The position numbers were made by a program, and so were the translations under genes. A DNA stretch of 64,000 nt from Candidatus Rokuibacteriota bacterium (lineage in GTDB: Bacteria > Methylomirabilota > Methylomirabilia > Rokubacteriales > CSP1-6). The notes below the pieces were generated by a model. That model was not told where the DNA came from, made no database searches, and saw only the letters and a program-made list of their open reading frames with translations. The stretch lies in the NCBI GenBank assembly GCA_016184365.1, contig JACPCW010000071.1, positions 80,363 to 144,362 on the forward strand. The letters run 5' to 3'. Below are positions 24,189 to 31,817 of this stretch, piece after piece; the first letter of the stretch is position 1, and each line of letters begins with the position of its first letter.

Positions 24189-25094
24189 ATGACCGATACC
24201 GTCGGATTCATCGGGCTCGGCACGATGGGCGGACCCATGGCGACGAACCTCGCCCGCGCGGGCGTGCCGCTCGTCGTCCACGACGCGAGCGCGGCCGCCG
24301 TGCACGCGCTGCGCGCGCAGTCCGGCGTGACGCCGGCGGCGTCGGCCCGCGAGGTCGCCGCGAAGAGCGCCGTGCTGTTCACGTGCCTGCCGAACGACGC
24401 GATCGTGACGCACGTCTATCTCGGCCCGGACGGCATCGCGGCCGGTGGCGCGGCGGGACTCGTGACGTGCGATTGCTCGACGGTGAGTCCGGACACGACG
24501 CTCGAAGTCGCGCGCGCGCTCGCGGCCCGGCAGATCACGCACATGGACACGCCGATGCTCGGCTCGCAGCCGCAGGCCGTGTCGGGCGAGATCTTCTTCA
24601 TCGTCGGCGGCGACCGCGCGAAGCTGCCGGCGATCGCGCGCTACCTCGACGTCATGGGCCGCCTGCACATGCACGTCGGCGCCTCGGCGATGGCGAACCG
24701 CGTGAAGCTGATCCACAACGGCCTCGCGGCCGTCGTGTCGGTCGCCGTCGCGGAGGCGCTCGGGGTGACGGTGCAGTCCGGTGTCGATCCGTACGTGCTC
24801 TACGACGTGATCCGGAACGGCGGCGGCATGGCGCACGGCACGTACTTCGAGCGCCGCGTGAAGCGCATGCTCGACGGCGACTTCTCGCCGACGTTCATGG
24901 CCGAGCTCATGCGCAAGGACGTCGGCCTGGCGCTCGACCTCGCGCGCAGCGCGAACGTGCCGACGCCCTGCCTCGAGGAGACCAAGCGCGCCTACGACGC
25001 CGCCGTCGAGGGCGGGTGGGGTCGCGAGGACTTCTCCGCGGTGACCCACGTCATCGAGCAGCGCATCGGGCGCAAGCTCTCGCCGAACGCGTAG
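24189..25094 (+). CDS. NAD(P)-dependent 3-hydroxyisobutyrate dehydrogenase-family enzyme
   Basis: 301 residues. Rossmann motif VGFIGLGTMGGPMATNLARA at the N-terminus; conserved substrate loop DTPMLGSQPQAVSGEIFFIV; catalytic Lys in NRVKLIHNGLAAVVSVAV; and KDVGLALDLARSANVPTP in the C-terminal helical domain. Beta-hydroxyacid dehydrogenases of this kind oxidise small hydroxyacids to semialdehydes. The substrate-loop variant DTPMLGS differs from DAPVSGG, so the substrate may differ. It follows the kinase by 11 nt. Confidence 0.92.
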   Translation: MTDTVGFIGLGTMGGPMATNLARAGVPLVVHDASAAAVHALRAQSGVTPAASAREVAAKSAVLFTCLPNDAIVTHVYLGPDGIAAGGAAGLVTCDCSTVSPDTTLEVARALAARQITHMDTPMLGSQPQAVSGEIFFIVGGDRAKLPAIARYLDVMGRLHMHVGASAMANRVKLIHNGLAAVVSVAVAEALGVTVQSGVDPYVLYDVIRNGGGMAHGTYFERRVKRMLDGDFSPTFMAELMRKDVGLALDLARSANVPTPCLEETKRAYDAAVEGGWGREDFSAVTHVIEQRIGRKLSPNA

Positions 25095-25109
25095 CGCGGC
25101 TCGCGCCCC

Positions 25110-25994
25110 ATCGACGCACGCCTGCTCGTTCCGCTGCTGCTCGTCGTCGAGAGCCTGCACTGGATCTTCATGCGGGCGCTGCTGCCGCACCTCGTGCCGG
25201 CGTCGTCGGGATTCTGGATGGTCGGGCTCGCGACGCTCGAGATGGCGATCATCTCGCGGGGCCGGCTCGACGCCGGCGTGCTGCGGCGCCACTGGCGGTT
25301 CTTTCTCGTGGTCGGGCTGCTCGTCGGCGTCAACACGAACCTCGGGTTCGTCGCGATGCGCTACGTCGAGCCCGGGACCGCGTCGCTGCTGTCGCGGACG
25401 TCGATCCTCTTCGGCGTGGGGCTCGGCGTCCTCTGGCTCGGCGAGCGGCTGACGCGGGTCGAGACCGCGGGCGCCGGCGTGGCCATCGCGGGCGCCATCG
25501 CGATCAGCGCGCAGCCCGGCGACCACCTGCGCATGGGATCGCTGGTGGTCGTGATCGCGACGCTGCTCTACGCCGTTCACTCCGCGGTGGTGAAGCGCTT
25601 CGGCGGCGCGATTCCGTTCCGCGAGTTCTTCTTCTTCCGCCTGGCGTCGACATCGGCCGTCCTGCTCGTGCTCGGCGCCGGGCAGCAGCAGCTCGTCTGG
25701 CCCGGCCGGACGGCGTGGCTGCTGCTGATCCTCGCCGCGACGGTGAACGTGGTGTTCAGCCGCGCGCTCTACTACCTGGCGCTCCGGCGGCTCGACATGA
25801 CGTTCCTCACGATCGTGCTGACGCTGACGCCGGTCGTGACGTGGCTCTGGTCGATCCCGCTGTTCGGCGGCCGGCCGACCGGCGTGGAGATCGCCGGCGG
25901 CATCGCCATCCTGGCCGGCGTCATCATCGTCAGCGCGAGCCGCGGCGGCCTGTTGCGTCCGGCCGTCCCGGTGACTGCGGGGCCCGAGCGCTAG
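25110..25994 (+). CDS. DMT/EamA-family transporter with uncertain start
   Basis: Two EamA repeats, about ten spans: LVPLLLVVESLHWIFMRALL, SSGFWMVGLATLEMAII, FVAMRYVEPGTASLLSRTSI, then LVVVIATLLYAVHSAVVKRF and DMTFLTIVLTLTPVVTWLWS near the end. Such proteins export amino acids, nucleosides or drugs. The first ATG (25170) lies inside TM1 and would delete half of it. In the open frame after the TAG at 25092 no ATG, GTG or TTG precedes it, only an ATC at 25110, used here as the best-fitting start. A rare start codon or an N-terminal truncation is implied. Confidence 0.78.
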   Translation: MDARLLVPLLLVVESLHWIFMRALLPHLVPASSGFWMVGLATLEMAIISRGRLDAGVLRRHWRFFLVVGLLVGVNTNLGFVAMRYVEPGTASLLSRTSILFGVGLGVLWLGERLTRVETAGAGVAIAGAIAISAQPGDHLRMGSLVVVIATLLYAVHSAVVKRFGGAIPFREFFFFRLASTSAVLLVLGAGQQQLVWPGRTAWLLLILAATVNVVFSRALYYLALRRLDMTFLTIVLTLTPVVTWLWSIPLFGGRPTGVEIAGGIAILAGVIIVSASRGGLLRPAVPVTAGPER

Positions 25995-26003
25995 GAGGGA
26001 AGA

Positions 26004-26163
26004 CGCGGTGGTGCGCCGGCGAGCCGGGGATGGGTCGACAGACCCGTGCCTGGCGCCGGTGAAGTCGACACAGCCGTCCCGGAATGGGAACGGCTCAAAC
26101 GGTGATGGGTGCTGACTCCTCGTGGTCTGCGACCCATCCCCGGCTCGCCGGCGCACCACCGCG
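26004..26163. repeat. 34-bp perfect inverted repeat with 92-nt spacer
   Basis: Arm 1 at 26004-26037 (begins CGCGGTGGTGCGCCGG, ends ATGGGTCG) and arm 2 at 26130-26163 are exact reverse complements over 34 bases. The pair lies between the convergent DMT-transporter (stop 25994) and iron-sulfur (stop 26200) genes and contains no gene. It could form a very stable cruciform or transcript stem, end both transcripts, or be the termini of a small non-autonomous element. No target-site duplication was identified. Confidence 0.85.
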
Positions 26164-26199
26164 CCTCGCGCGGAGAGACGGGTGCCACCGCGCCTCGCA

Positions 26200-27171
26200 T
26201 CAGCGCGCGCCGGGCGTCGCGGCGATCCAGCGCGCCGAGCGGGCGAAGTGCGGGCCGCGGTCGCCAGCCGTGGCGCGGCCGGCCATGCCGGCGAGCCGCG
26301 CGTCCTTCTCGGGCGTGCGCTCGGCGATCTCGTCCTGGGCGTCGCGCAGCGCCTCGTAGTCGCGGCCGACCGGACAGACGTCCACGCAGCGCGTGCACCC
26401 GGAGTAGACCCCGACGCCGCGGAGGATCGACTGCCACGTCATGAAGGATTCCTTGGACTTCAGGAGCGCGGCGCGCTCGGCGGGCTCGGCGCGGACCATC
26501 CGCTCGAGGTGGCTCGTCAGGTAGCCGAACCCGTACGGCGAGGCGAGCGGCGCGCACCGGCTCTTGTCGAGCCCCCACTGGAGGATCGCGTCCGCCGGGC
26601 AGGCGAGCAGACAGCGGCCGCAGCTCTCGCCCGGACAGAGCGCGTGCGCGAGCGGGCGATCGGGCTCGAGCTCGGCGGCGGTGAGGACGGCCCCGAGGAT
26701 CACGCGCGGTCCGAACTCCGGCGTGAGCAGCATGAGATTCAGGCCGAGCGTGCCGAGCCCCGCCTCGACGGCCGCGTGCGGCAGCGACAGCGGACCGCGC
26801 GTGTCGCCGTTCGGGTCGTAGTGCCGCGCATCGAAGTGCGCCGGCGGCACGGTGATGGACGGATAGCCGTGGTCCTCCAGGAAGTACACGAGCTTCAGCT
26901 CGATGTCCTCGAGGTCGGAGAGCACGAGCTCGGTCGAGTACTGCTTGTGGCGGTCGTCGGCGCCGCGCAGGCGGTTCGTCCCGGCAAGGAGCCGCCGGGC
27001 GAGCACGATGACCGAGCGCGAGTCCTCGGGCGTGATGCGGCCCGGGGTCTGCGGCCGCGCCGGATCGGGCGGATGCGCGTCGAGCACGGCGCCGCGCGCG
27101 ATGCCGACGAGGTCCGCGCCGAGCGCGCGGGCCTTCGCCTTGGCGGCGGCCGCCGTGAGCGTGGCGCTCAC
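26200..27171 (-). CDS. Double [4Fe-4S] epoxyqueuosine-reductase-like protein (second of tandem pair)
   Basis: 323 residues from a GTG at 27171 that overlaps the preceding gene's stop by 4 nt. The N-terminal half resembles QueG (AKARALGADLVGIARGAV, then AVEAGLGTLGLNLMLLTPEF). Two ferredoxin motifs follow: CPGESCGRCLLACPADAI (CxxxxCxxCxxxCP) and GCTRCVDVCPVG. QueG and reductive dehalogenases share this layout, with a cobalamin between N-domain and clusters. No Tat signal is present, arguing against a membrane-associated dehalogenase. True QueG function is doubtful because a paralogue lies directly upstream and no tRNA-modification gene is near. Probably a cytosolic corrinoid or flavin-linked reductase. 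Confidence 0.78.
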   Translation of the reverse strand: MSATLTAAAAKAKARALGADLVGIARGAVLDAHPPDPARPQTPGRITPEDSRSVIVLARRLLAGTNRLRGADDRHKQYSTELVLSDLEDIELKLVYFLEDHGYPSITVPPAHFDARHYDPNGDTRGPLSLPHAAVEAGLGTLGLNLMLLTPEFGPRVILGAVLTAAELEPDRPLAHALCPGESCGRCLLACPADAILQWGLDKSRCAPLASPYGFGYLTSHLERMVRAEPAERAALLKSKESFMTWQSILRGVGVYSGCTRCVDVCPVGRDYEALRDAQDEIAERTPEKDARLAGMAGRATAGDRGPHFARSARWIAATPGAR

Positions 27172-28151
27172 GGCGGGGTGCCGGCGCGGCGGAGCGGGCC
27201 GCGGTAGCCGGCCTCGCCGATCCATCGCACGCGGCCGTCGGCCATGCCGGCGGGCACCTCGTCGCGCTTGCGCACGCCGAGGAACGCGCGGGCGCGCTCC
27301 ACCTTCGCGTCGGTCTTCTCGGGGATCTCGCGCTGCTGGTCCCGGAGGAACCGGTTGTAGTCGTCGCCGACCGGACACACCGCGAGACAGCGCGGACAGT
27401 CGCCGAAGGCGCCGACCACGCGCAGCAGCCCCTGCCAGATCCCGAAGAACTCGCGCTGCCGGAGCACGGAGAGCTCGCCGTCGACGCCGGGCGCCTCGAG
27501 GAAGTGCCCGAGCGTCTTGAGGATCGTCGAGAAGCCGTATTCCTGCGCGTACTGCGCGCACAGGCGCTTGTCGAGGCCCCAGTGAAGGACGGCGTCGCCC
27601 GGACAGGAGTAGAGACACCGCGAGCACGGCTCGCCGATGCAGAGCTGCGCGGTCATCTTGCCGTCGGGCTCGAGCTCGGCGTCCGTCAGGACGACCGTCG
27701 TGTAGCAGCGCGGCCCGCATTCCGGCGTCAGCAGATTCAGCTCGAGCCCGATCGTGCCGAGCCCCGCCTCGATGGCCACGTGGCGCGTCGAGAGATAGCC
27801 GTAGCTGGCGTTCTTCATCTCCCAGACCGTCTCCTGCGCCGCCGTCTGGAAGGCCCAGTGCCCGTGCTCCTCGATGACGCGCGCGAGCCGGTAGCCGATC
27901 TTGTCCATCTCGCGGAGCACGAGCTGATCCACGTGGTGCACGCACGCGAGATCGCGCGCGCGGAAGGCGCCGGCGGGGATGCGCTTGAAGAACGCCACGC
28001 AGCTCCGGATGCCCGGCGCGATCCGCTCCGGAATCTGCGGGTGCTTCGGATCCGGCGGATGCGCGTTCAGCACGGCCGCCGAGGCGATGCCGACGCCGTC
28101 GGCGCCGATCTCGCGTGCCTTCGCCTTCAGGAGCTCGGCGGTGAGCGTCAT
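27168..28151 (-). CDS. Double [4Fe-4S] epoxyqueuosine-reductase-like protein (first of tandem pair)
   Basis: 327 residues, collinear with the next gene. The N-terminus is AELLKAKAREIGADGVGIAS and the core is AIEAGLGTIGLELNLLTPEC. Cluster motifs are CIGEPCSRCLYSCPGDAV and DCPRCLAVCPVG. Both members share LDAHPPDP/LNAHPPDP openings and WGLDK after the first cluster, so they arose by tandem duplication. The middle (HHVDQLVLREMDKIGYRLAR) differs from the downstream copy, implying distinct partners or substrates. GTGA overlap with the downstream gene ties their translation. It starts 7 nt after the nucleotidyltransferase stop on the same strand. Confidence 0.78.
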   Translation of the reverse strand: MTLTAELLKAKAREIGADGVGIASAAVLNAHPPDPKHPQIPERIAPGIRSCVAFFKRIPAGAFRARDLACVHHVDQLVLREMDKIGYRLARVIEEHGHWAFQTAAQETVWEMKNASYGYLSTRHVAIEAGLGTIGLELNLLTPECGPRCYTTVVLTDAELEPDGKMTAQLCIGEPCSRCLYSCPGDAVLHWGLDKRLCAQYAQEYGFSTILKTLGHFLEAPGVDGELSVLRQREFFGIWQGLLRVVGAFGDCPRCLAVCPVGDDYNRFLRDQQREIPEKTDAKVERARAFLGVRKRDEVPAGMADGRVRWIGEAGYRGPLRRAGTPP

Positions 28152-28157
28152 CGCCGC

Positions 28158-29225
28158 TCAGCCTGTCAGACGCCGCGTGGGATGACAAGCCGCGCCGGCG
28201 CGCGCCAGGACCATACTGGCTATCCCGGGTCGAGCACGGAAACGAGCAGGCGGTCCGCCAGGCTCGTGATCGTCGCGGTCGCGCGGTTCTGGATGCATGG
28301 CCGCCTCATCAGGGCTCTCGGCAAGGGACGAGGTGGCGGCGGCTCGCTCGACCATGTCGAGCAGGCGCTCGATTTCTTCCGCGACGGTCTCGTAGGTCAG
28401 CTCGCCACGCCTGATCCGCATGATGTGGTCGGCGTACGGCAGTGGAAAGACGATTCGGCCGGAATTGAAGAGCTCGACCGCTTCGCGCCCGACCCGAACG
28501 GCGTGCGAGAGCGCCTTCCAGTCGATTCCCTCTTGCCTCTCGGCCTGCACGGCGCGCTGCCCATACGCGGTCACGAGGCGCTGGACGATCTCGCGCGCGG
28601 TCTTGATCGAGGCCGTGAAAGGTATCTTCCGCCCGCAAACTTCGAATTGCCTGATGACGCGATTACCGGGCATGACGGTGTCGGCGAGCGCCATATGCTC
28701 GGTCCCCGCGGCGAGCTCCGCGAGCTCGCCAGCGAGGACACCGAACTTGACCGTGGCGCCGTACGTCGCTTCCGCCTCCGTCAGAAGCGCCAGCGCTCTT
28801 CGCGCCGCTGCGACCCGCGAGCCCTTGATCCCGTACTTGTTCGCCTGCTGGCGGCAGTACCGGACGAACGCGGAAGCGCGTCGGCTGACGAAGCGTGTCG
28901 CGTTCGCCTGGATGTCCCGCCACAGACGTGAAGGTGGCGCCGTCATCGCGGTGTCGGGCGCAAAGAGCATGTCGATCGCCACGGTCTGCCCAGCCGAGAG
29001 CAGGTTGAGGTAGCGATCGAGGCTGTAGTACTCGCGATCGACGTCACCCGGTTGATTACGCTCGCCGGGACCTTTCGGCCGGGTCATCGTGACCGAGGGC
29101 GTGATTCGCTGTCGCAGGATGTCGCGCGCCTCGGGCAGGTACACGCCCTTGATGTCCACATCGGACATTGGCGTATCCGTCCCATAGAGGTGCGAGCCGA
29201 ACCGCATTTCGACGACGAGGTCCAA
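28158..29225 (-). CDS. RlaP-like nucleotidyltransferase (DNA polymerase beta superfamily)
   Basis: 355 residues from a TTG at 29225 with GGAGCGAG upstream. Catalytic motif FGSHLYGTDTPMSDVDIKGV has the GS and DxD of polymerase-beta-type nucleotidyltransferases. FVRYCRQQANKYGIKGSR and EGIDWKALSHAVRVGREA are typical of the RlaP (RNA-repair-associated) group. No RNA ligase or kinase is adjacent, so an RNA-repair role is inference only. The last 45 residues (EPRDRDDHEPGGPPARFRAR) are low-complexity and may be non-native. The two iron-sulfur genes lie immediately downstream on the same strand. Confidence 0.78.
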   Translation of the reverse strand: MDLVVEMRFGSHLYGTDTPMSDVDIKGVYLPEARDILRQRITPSVTMTRPKGPGERNQPGDVDREYYSLDRYLNLLSAGQTVAIDMLFAPDTAMTAPPSRLWRDIQANATRFVSRRASAFVRYCRQQANKYGIKGSRVAAARRALALLTEAEATYGATVKFGVLAGELAELAAGTEHMALADTVMPGNRVIRQFEVCGRKIPFTASIKTAREIVQRLVTAYGQRAVQAERQEGIDWKALSHAVRVGREAVELFNSGRIVFPLPYADHIMRIRRGELTYETVAEEIERLLDMVERAAATSSLAESPDEAAMHPEPRDRDDHEPGGPPARFRARPGIASMVLARAGAACHPTRRLTG

Positions 29226-29378
29226 GATTCTCGCTCCGCGCTACCGCCCTCTCGCTCGATCCGTGAGAGTTCCGGAAATGGCGACCAAGAGTACTCCCAG
29301 GGGACGAATGGGGGCTGCCCGATCCGCGGCCGCGCGATCGATCCGCGGATGCGAGGCAACGCCGGGCTGCTCGCAGGC

Positions 29379-29384
29379 TAAAAT
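29379..29384 (+). promoter_or_regulatory. -10 box, leaderless small-protein/nucleotidyltransferase operon
   Basis: TAAAAT with six bases to the ATG at 29391 and no Shine-Dalgarno. The start codon would be at the transcript 5' end. The -35 region is poor. Confidence 0.45.
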
Positions 29385-29390
29385 CTGCCT

Positions 29391-29645
29391 ATGGGATCGG
29401 ACGCTCGCCCGACCGATAAGAAGGCCGCGGACCGCGCGCACTGGCCGATCGCGCAGTTTCCGCTCGGCGAAGAGCCGGACGACGATGTCTCGGCCCACAC
29501 GACGCCCGCCGAGCGAATCGCCATGATGTGGCCGCTCGCGGAATCGGCTTGGAAGGTTGCGCGCCGGCCCTTGCCGACGTACGACCGGCGGGTTATCCCG
29601 GCGCGCCTGTTTCGTGCCGGGAACCCCCCGCCCGACGACGAATGA
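29391..29645 (+). CDS. Small conserved partner of nucleotidyltransferase (putative antitoxin)
   Basis: 84 residues: KKAADRAHWPIAQFPLGEEP, then TTPAERIAMMWPLAESAWKV, followed by RRPLPTYDRRVIPARLF. I recognise the layout as a small conserved protein commonly encoded before a MNT/AbiEii-type nucleotidyltransferase. The central ERIAMMWPLAESAWKV is an amphipathic helix. Its stop overlaps the next gene's ATG (ATGA), typical of toxin-antitoxin coupling. Which of the two is the toxin is not decided by sequence. Confidence 0.7.
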   Translation: MGSDARPTDKKAADRAHWPIAQFPLGEEPDDDVSAHTTPAERIAMMWPLAESAWKVARRPLPTYDRRVIPARLFRAGNPPPDDE

Positions 29646-30115
29646 CACTCGAGGGGCTGAACGAGGATTTCCGCGACGTCCTCGTTCAGTTCGCGGACGC
29701 GGGCGTTGAGTTCGTGGTGGTCGGCGCCTACGCGCTCGCGTTCCACGGTGCACCGCGCGCCAGCGGTGATATCGACCTGTTCATCCGTCCGTCGGTCGAG
29801 AACGCGCGCCGCGTGCACGAGGCGCTCGCCCGATTCGGCGCGCCGCTCGCGGCGTCGGGTGTCACGCCCGACGATTTCGCGCGACCGGGCGTCGTCTACC
29901 AGATTGGCCTGCCGCCCCGGAGGATCGATGTCATGACGCAGATCTCGGGTGTGGCGTTCGACGAGGCCTGGGAGTCGCGCGTCCCGGCAGAGGTGGATGG
30001 CCGAACGATCGGCTTCATCGGTCGAGCCGCCCTCCTCAAGAACAAGCACGCGGCGGGGCGTCTCAAGGATCTCGCCGACGCCGCCCGCCTCCGGGAGCTG
30101 AGCGGGGAATCCTAG
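29642..30115 (+). CDS. MNT/AbiEii-type nucleotidyltransferase
   Basis: 157 residues. The catalytic region is VEFVVVGAYALAFHGAPRAS followed by GDIDLFI, keeping G-x-x-A, PR-x-S and both Asp of DxD. FDEAWESRVPAEVDGRTIGF and IGRAALLKNKHAAGRLKDLA are the usual C-terminal helices, with the K-N-K-x-A-x-R-x-K-D-L-x-D ending. Related proteins inactivate tRNA or a partner by NMP transfer. Translation is coupled to the small upstream protein. It ends 18 nt from the convergent livF gene. Confidence 0.85.
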   Translation: MTLEGLNEDFRDVLVQFADAGVEFVVVGAYALAFHGAPRASGDIDLFIRPSVENARRVHEALARFGAPLAASGVTPDDFARPGVVYQIGLPPRRIDVMTQISGVAFDEAWESRVPAEVDGRTIGFIGRAALLKNKHAAGRLKDLADAARLRELSGES

Positions 30116-30133
30116 CCCGGACGGTTCGCGGGC

Positions 30134-30850
30134 TCACGTCGCCCCCAGATAGGCGTGCTGCACCGCCGGGTTCGCGGCGAGATCGGCCGCGCGGCCGTGC
30201 AGGACGACCCGCCCGGTCTGGAGCACATATCCCTCGGCTGCGCACGCGAGCGCCATGCGCGCGTTCTGCTCGACCAGCAGGACGGCGAGCCCGTCGGCGG
30301 CCAGGCGCGGGATGACGTCGAAGATCTCGCGCACGAGCAGCGGCGCGAGCCCGAGCGACGGCTCGTCGAGCATGAGCAGGCGCGGGCGCGCCATGAGCGC
30401 GCGGCCGATGGCGAGCATCTGCTGCTCGCCGCCGGAGAGGCTGCCGCCGAGCTGCCGCCGGCGCTCGGCGAGACGCGGGAAGTGCGCGTACACGCGCGCG
30501 AGGTCGGCGGTGAGGTCGCCGCGATCGCGGCGCGCGAAGGCGCCGAGCTCGAGGTTCTCGAGCACGGTCATGCGCGCGAGGATGCCGCGACCCTCGGGGA
30601 CGTGCACGACGCCGGCCCGCGCGATCCGGTGGGGCGGGAGGCGGCGCAGGCTGCGCCCCGCGAAGTCGATCTCGCCGGCGCGCGCCGGGACGATGCCGGA
30701 GATCGCGCGCAGGAGCGTCGACTTGCCGCTGCCGTTGGCTCCGATGATCGCGACGATGCCCGGACCGGGAACGTCCAGGCTGACGTCGCGCAGCGCCTGG
30801 ATCTGGCCGTAGCGGACGTCGAGGTCCCGGACGGCGAGGAGTGCGGTCAC
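30134..30850 (-). CDS. livF: Branched-chain amino acid-type ABC ATPase LivF
   Basis: 238 residues from a GTG at 30850. Walker A IIGANGSGKSTLLRAISG, signature LSGGEQQMLAIGRALMARPR and Walker B LLMLDEPSLGLAPLL; the C-terminus VQHAYLGA is the LivF hallmark. Peripheral inner-membrane ATPase working with LivG, LivM and LivH. The GTG follows directly after ATG-TAC-TGA, a start-stop mini-ORF at the edge of hairpin element copy C, so translation may depend on re-initiation. Substrates of this family include amino acids, amides, urea and aromatic acids. Confidence 0.93.
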   Translation of the reverse strand: MTALLAVRDLDVRYGQIQALRDVSLDVPGPGIVAIIGANGSGKSTLLRAISGIVPARAGEIDFAGRSLRRLPPHRIARAGVVHVPEGRGILARMTVLENLELGAFARRDRGDLTADLARVYAHFPRLAERRRQLGGSLSGGEQQMLAIGRALMARPRLLMLDEPSLGLAPLLVREIFDVIPRLAADGLAVLLVEQNARMALACAAEGYVLQTGRVVLHGRAADLAANPAVQHAYLGAT

Positions 30851-30954
30851 TCAGTACATGGGGGGCCTCGAAAGGGCCCCCCAAGCCCCCCGGGCGCTCG
30901 GGCCGCCCCGGCTCAGCCGTGGCGCCCCTCGAAGTCCCGATTCGTTCACAGGCA
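30851..30954 (-). repeat. Bipartite GC-hairpin element, copy C (104-bp direct repeat with copy E)
   Basis: 104 bases between the livG stop and livF start. Read on the minus strand it ends with the hairpin TGGGGGGCC-CTTTCGA-GGCCCCCCA (30883-30859), then ATG-TAC-TGA. It is identical to 32632-32735 except one base at 30903. Confidence 0.9.
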
Positions 30955-30955
30955 C

Positions 30956-31720
30956 TCAGCGGGCTCCCAGGTACGCCTCGATCACGCGCGCGTCCGCGCG
31001 GATCTCGGCCGGGTCGCCCTCGGCGATCTTCTCGCCGAACGAGAGCACCGTGACGCGCTCGCACAGCCCCATGACGAGCGACATCTTGTGCTCGATCAGG
31101 AGGATCGTCACGTCCCGGGCGTGCACGCGCCGGATGAGATCGGCGATCTCGACCGTCTCGGTCTCGTTCATCCCGGCGGCCGGCTCGTCGAGGAGGAGCA
31201 GTCGCGGCTCGGTCGCGAGGGCGCGCGCGATCTCGGTGCGCCGCTGGTCGCCGTACGGCAGGTCGACGGCGCGATGGTGCGCCTTGCCGGCGAGCCCGAC
31301 GAACTCGAGCACGGCCTCGGCGTCGCGCCGCGTGGCCGCCCGTTCCGAGGCGCGCCACGGCAGTCTCAGCAGCGGCGCGAGCGCCCCGCCGCGCGTCCGG
31401 CAGTGGCGTCCGAGCATCACGTTCTCGAGGACGGTCATGGAGCCGAACAGGCGGACGTTCTGGAACGTGCGACACACGCCGAGCGCCGTGCGCCTGAAGG
31501 ACGGCAGGCGCGTGAGGTCGATGCCGCCGAGCGTGACGCGCCCGGCGTCCGGCGCCACGAGACCGGTGAGCACGTTGAAGAGCGTCGTCTTGCCCGCGCC
31601 GTTCGGGCCGATCACGCCGTGGATCGCGCGCTCGGCCACGCGCAGGTCGACGGCGCCGAGCGCGGTGACGCGTCCGAAGCGCTTCGTGAGCTGCTCGACG
31701 GCGAGCAGGGGCGTGCTCAC
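30956..31720 (-). CDS. livG: Branched-chain amino acid-type ABC ATPase LivG
   Basis: 254 residues from the GTG at 31720. Walker A VIGPNGAGKTTLFNVLTGL, LPYGDQRRTEIARALATEPR as the signature region usual in LivG, and Walker B LLLLDEPAAGMNETE; the end VIEAYLGAR is typical. An ATG at 31744, inside the loop of hairpin element copy D, is in frame and would add an N-terminus beginning MSGPPARS; either start is possible. Partner ATPase of LivF. Confidence 0.92.
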   Translation of the reverse strand: MSTPLLAVEQLTKRFGRVTALGAVDLRVAERAIHGVIGPNGAGKTTLFNVLTGLVAPDAGRVTLGGIDLTRLPSFRRTALGVCRTFQNVRLFGSMTVLENVMLGRHCRTRGGALAPLLRLPWRASERAATRRDAEAVLEFVGLAGKAHHRAVDLPYGDQRRTEIARALATEPRLLLLDEPAAGMNETETVEIADLIRRVHARDVTILLIEHKMSLVMGLCERVTVLSFGEKIAEGDPAEIRADARVIEAYLGAR

Positions 31721-31729
31721 CGATCGTGC

Positions 31730-31794
31730 TGGGGGCCCCGACATGGCCCCCAGACCCCCAACGCTCGGACGCGCCCCGGCGAAGCCGGGGCGCG
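31730..31794 (-). repeat. Bipartite GC-hairpin element, copy D
   Basis: On the minus strand: an 11-bp perfect hairpin CGCGCCCCGGC-TTC-GCCGGGGCGCG (31794-31770), then CCGAGCG, T-G-run, and the second hairpin TGGGGGCC-ATGTCGG-GGCCCCCA (31752-31730). It lies between livM and livG in the direction of transcription; the loop ATG is in frame with livG. Confidence 0.87.
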
Positions 31795-31817
31795 CCTCGG
31801 GGTTGATACAGAATGTC

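Noticed and set aside
26200-28151. Calling the iron-sulfur pair reductive dehalogenases
   Set aside because: No Tat signal, no membrane-anchor gene, and the N-terminal region is QueG-like.
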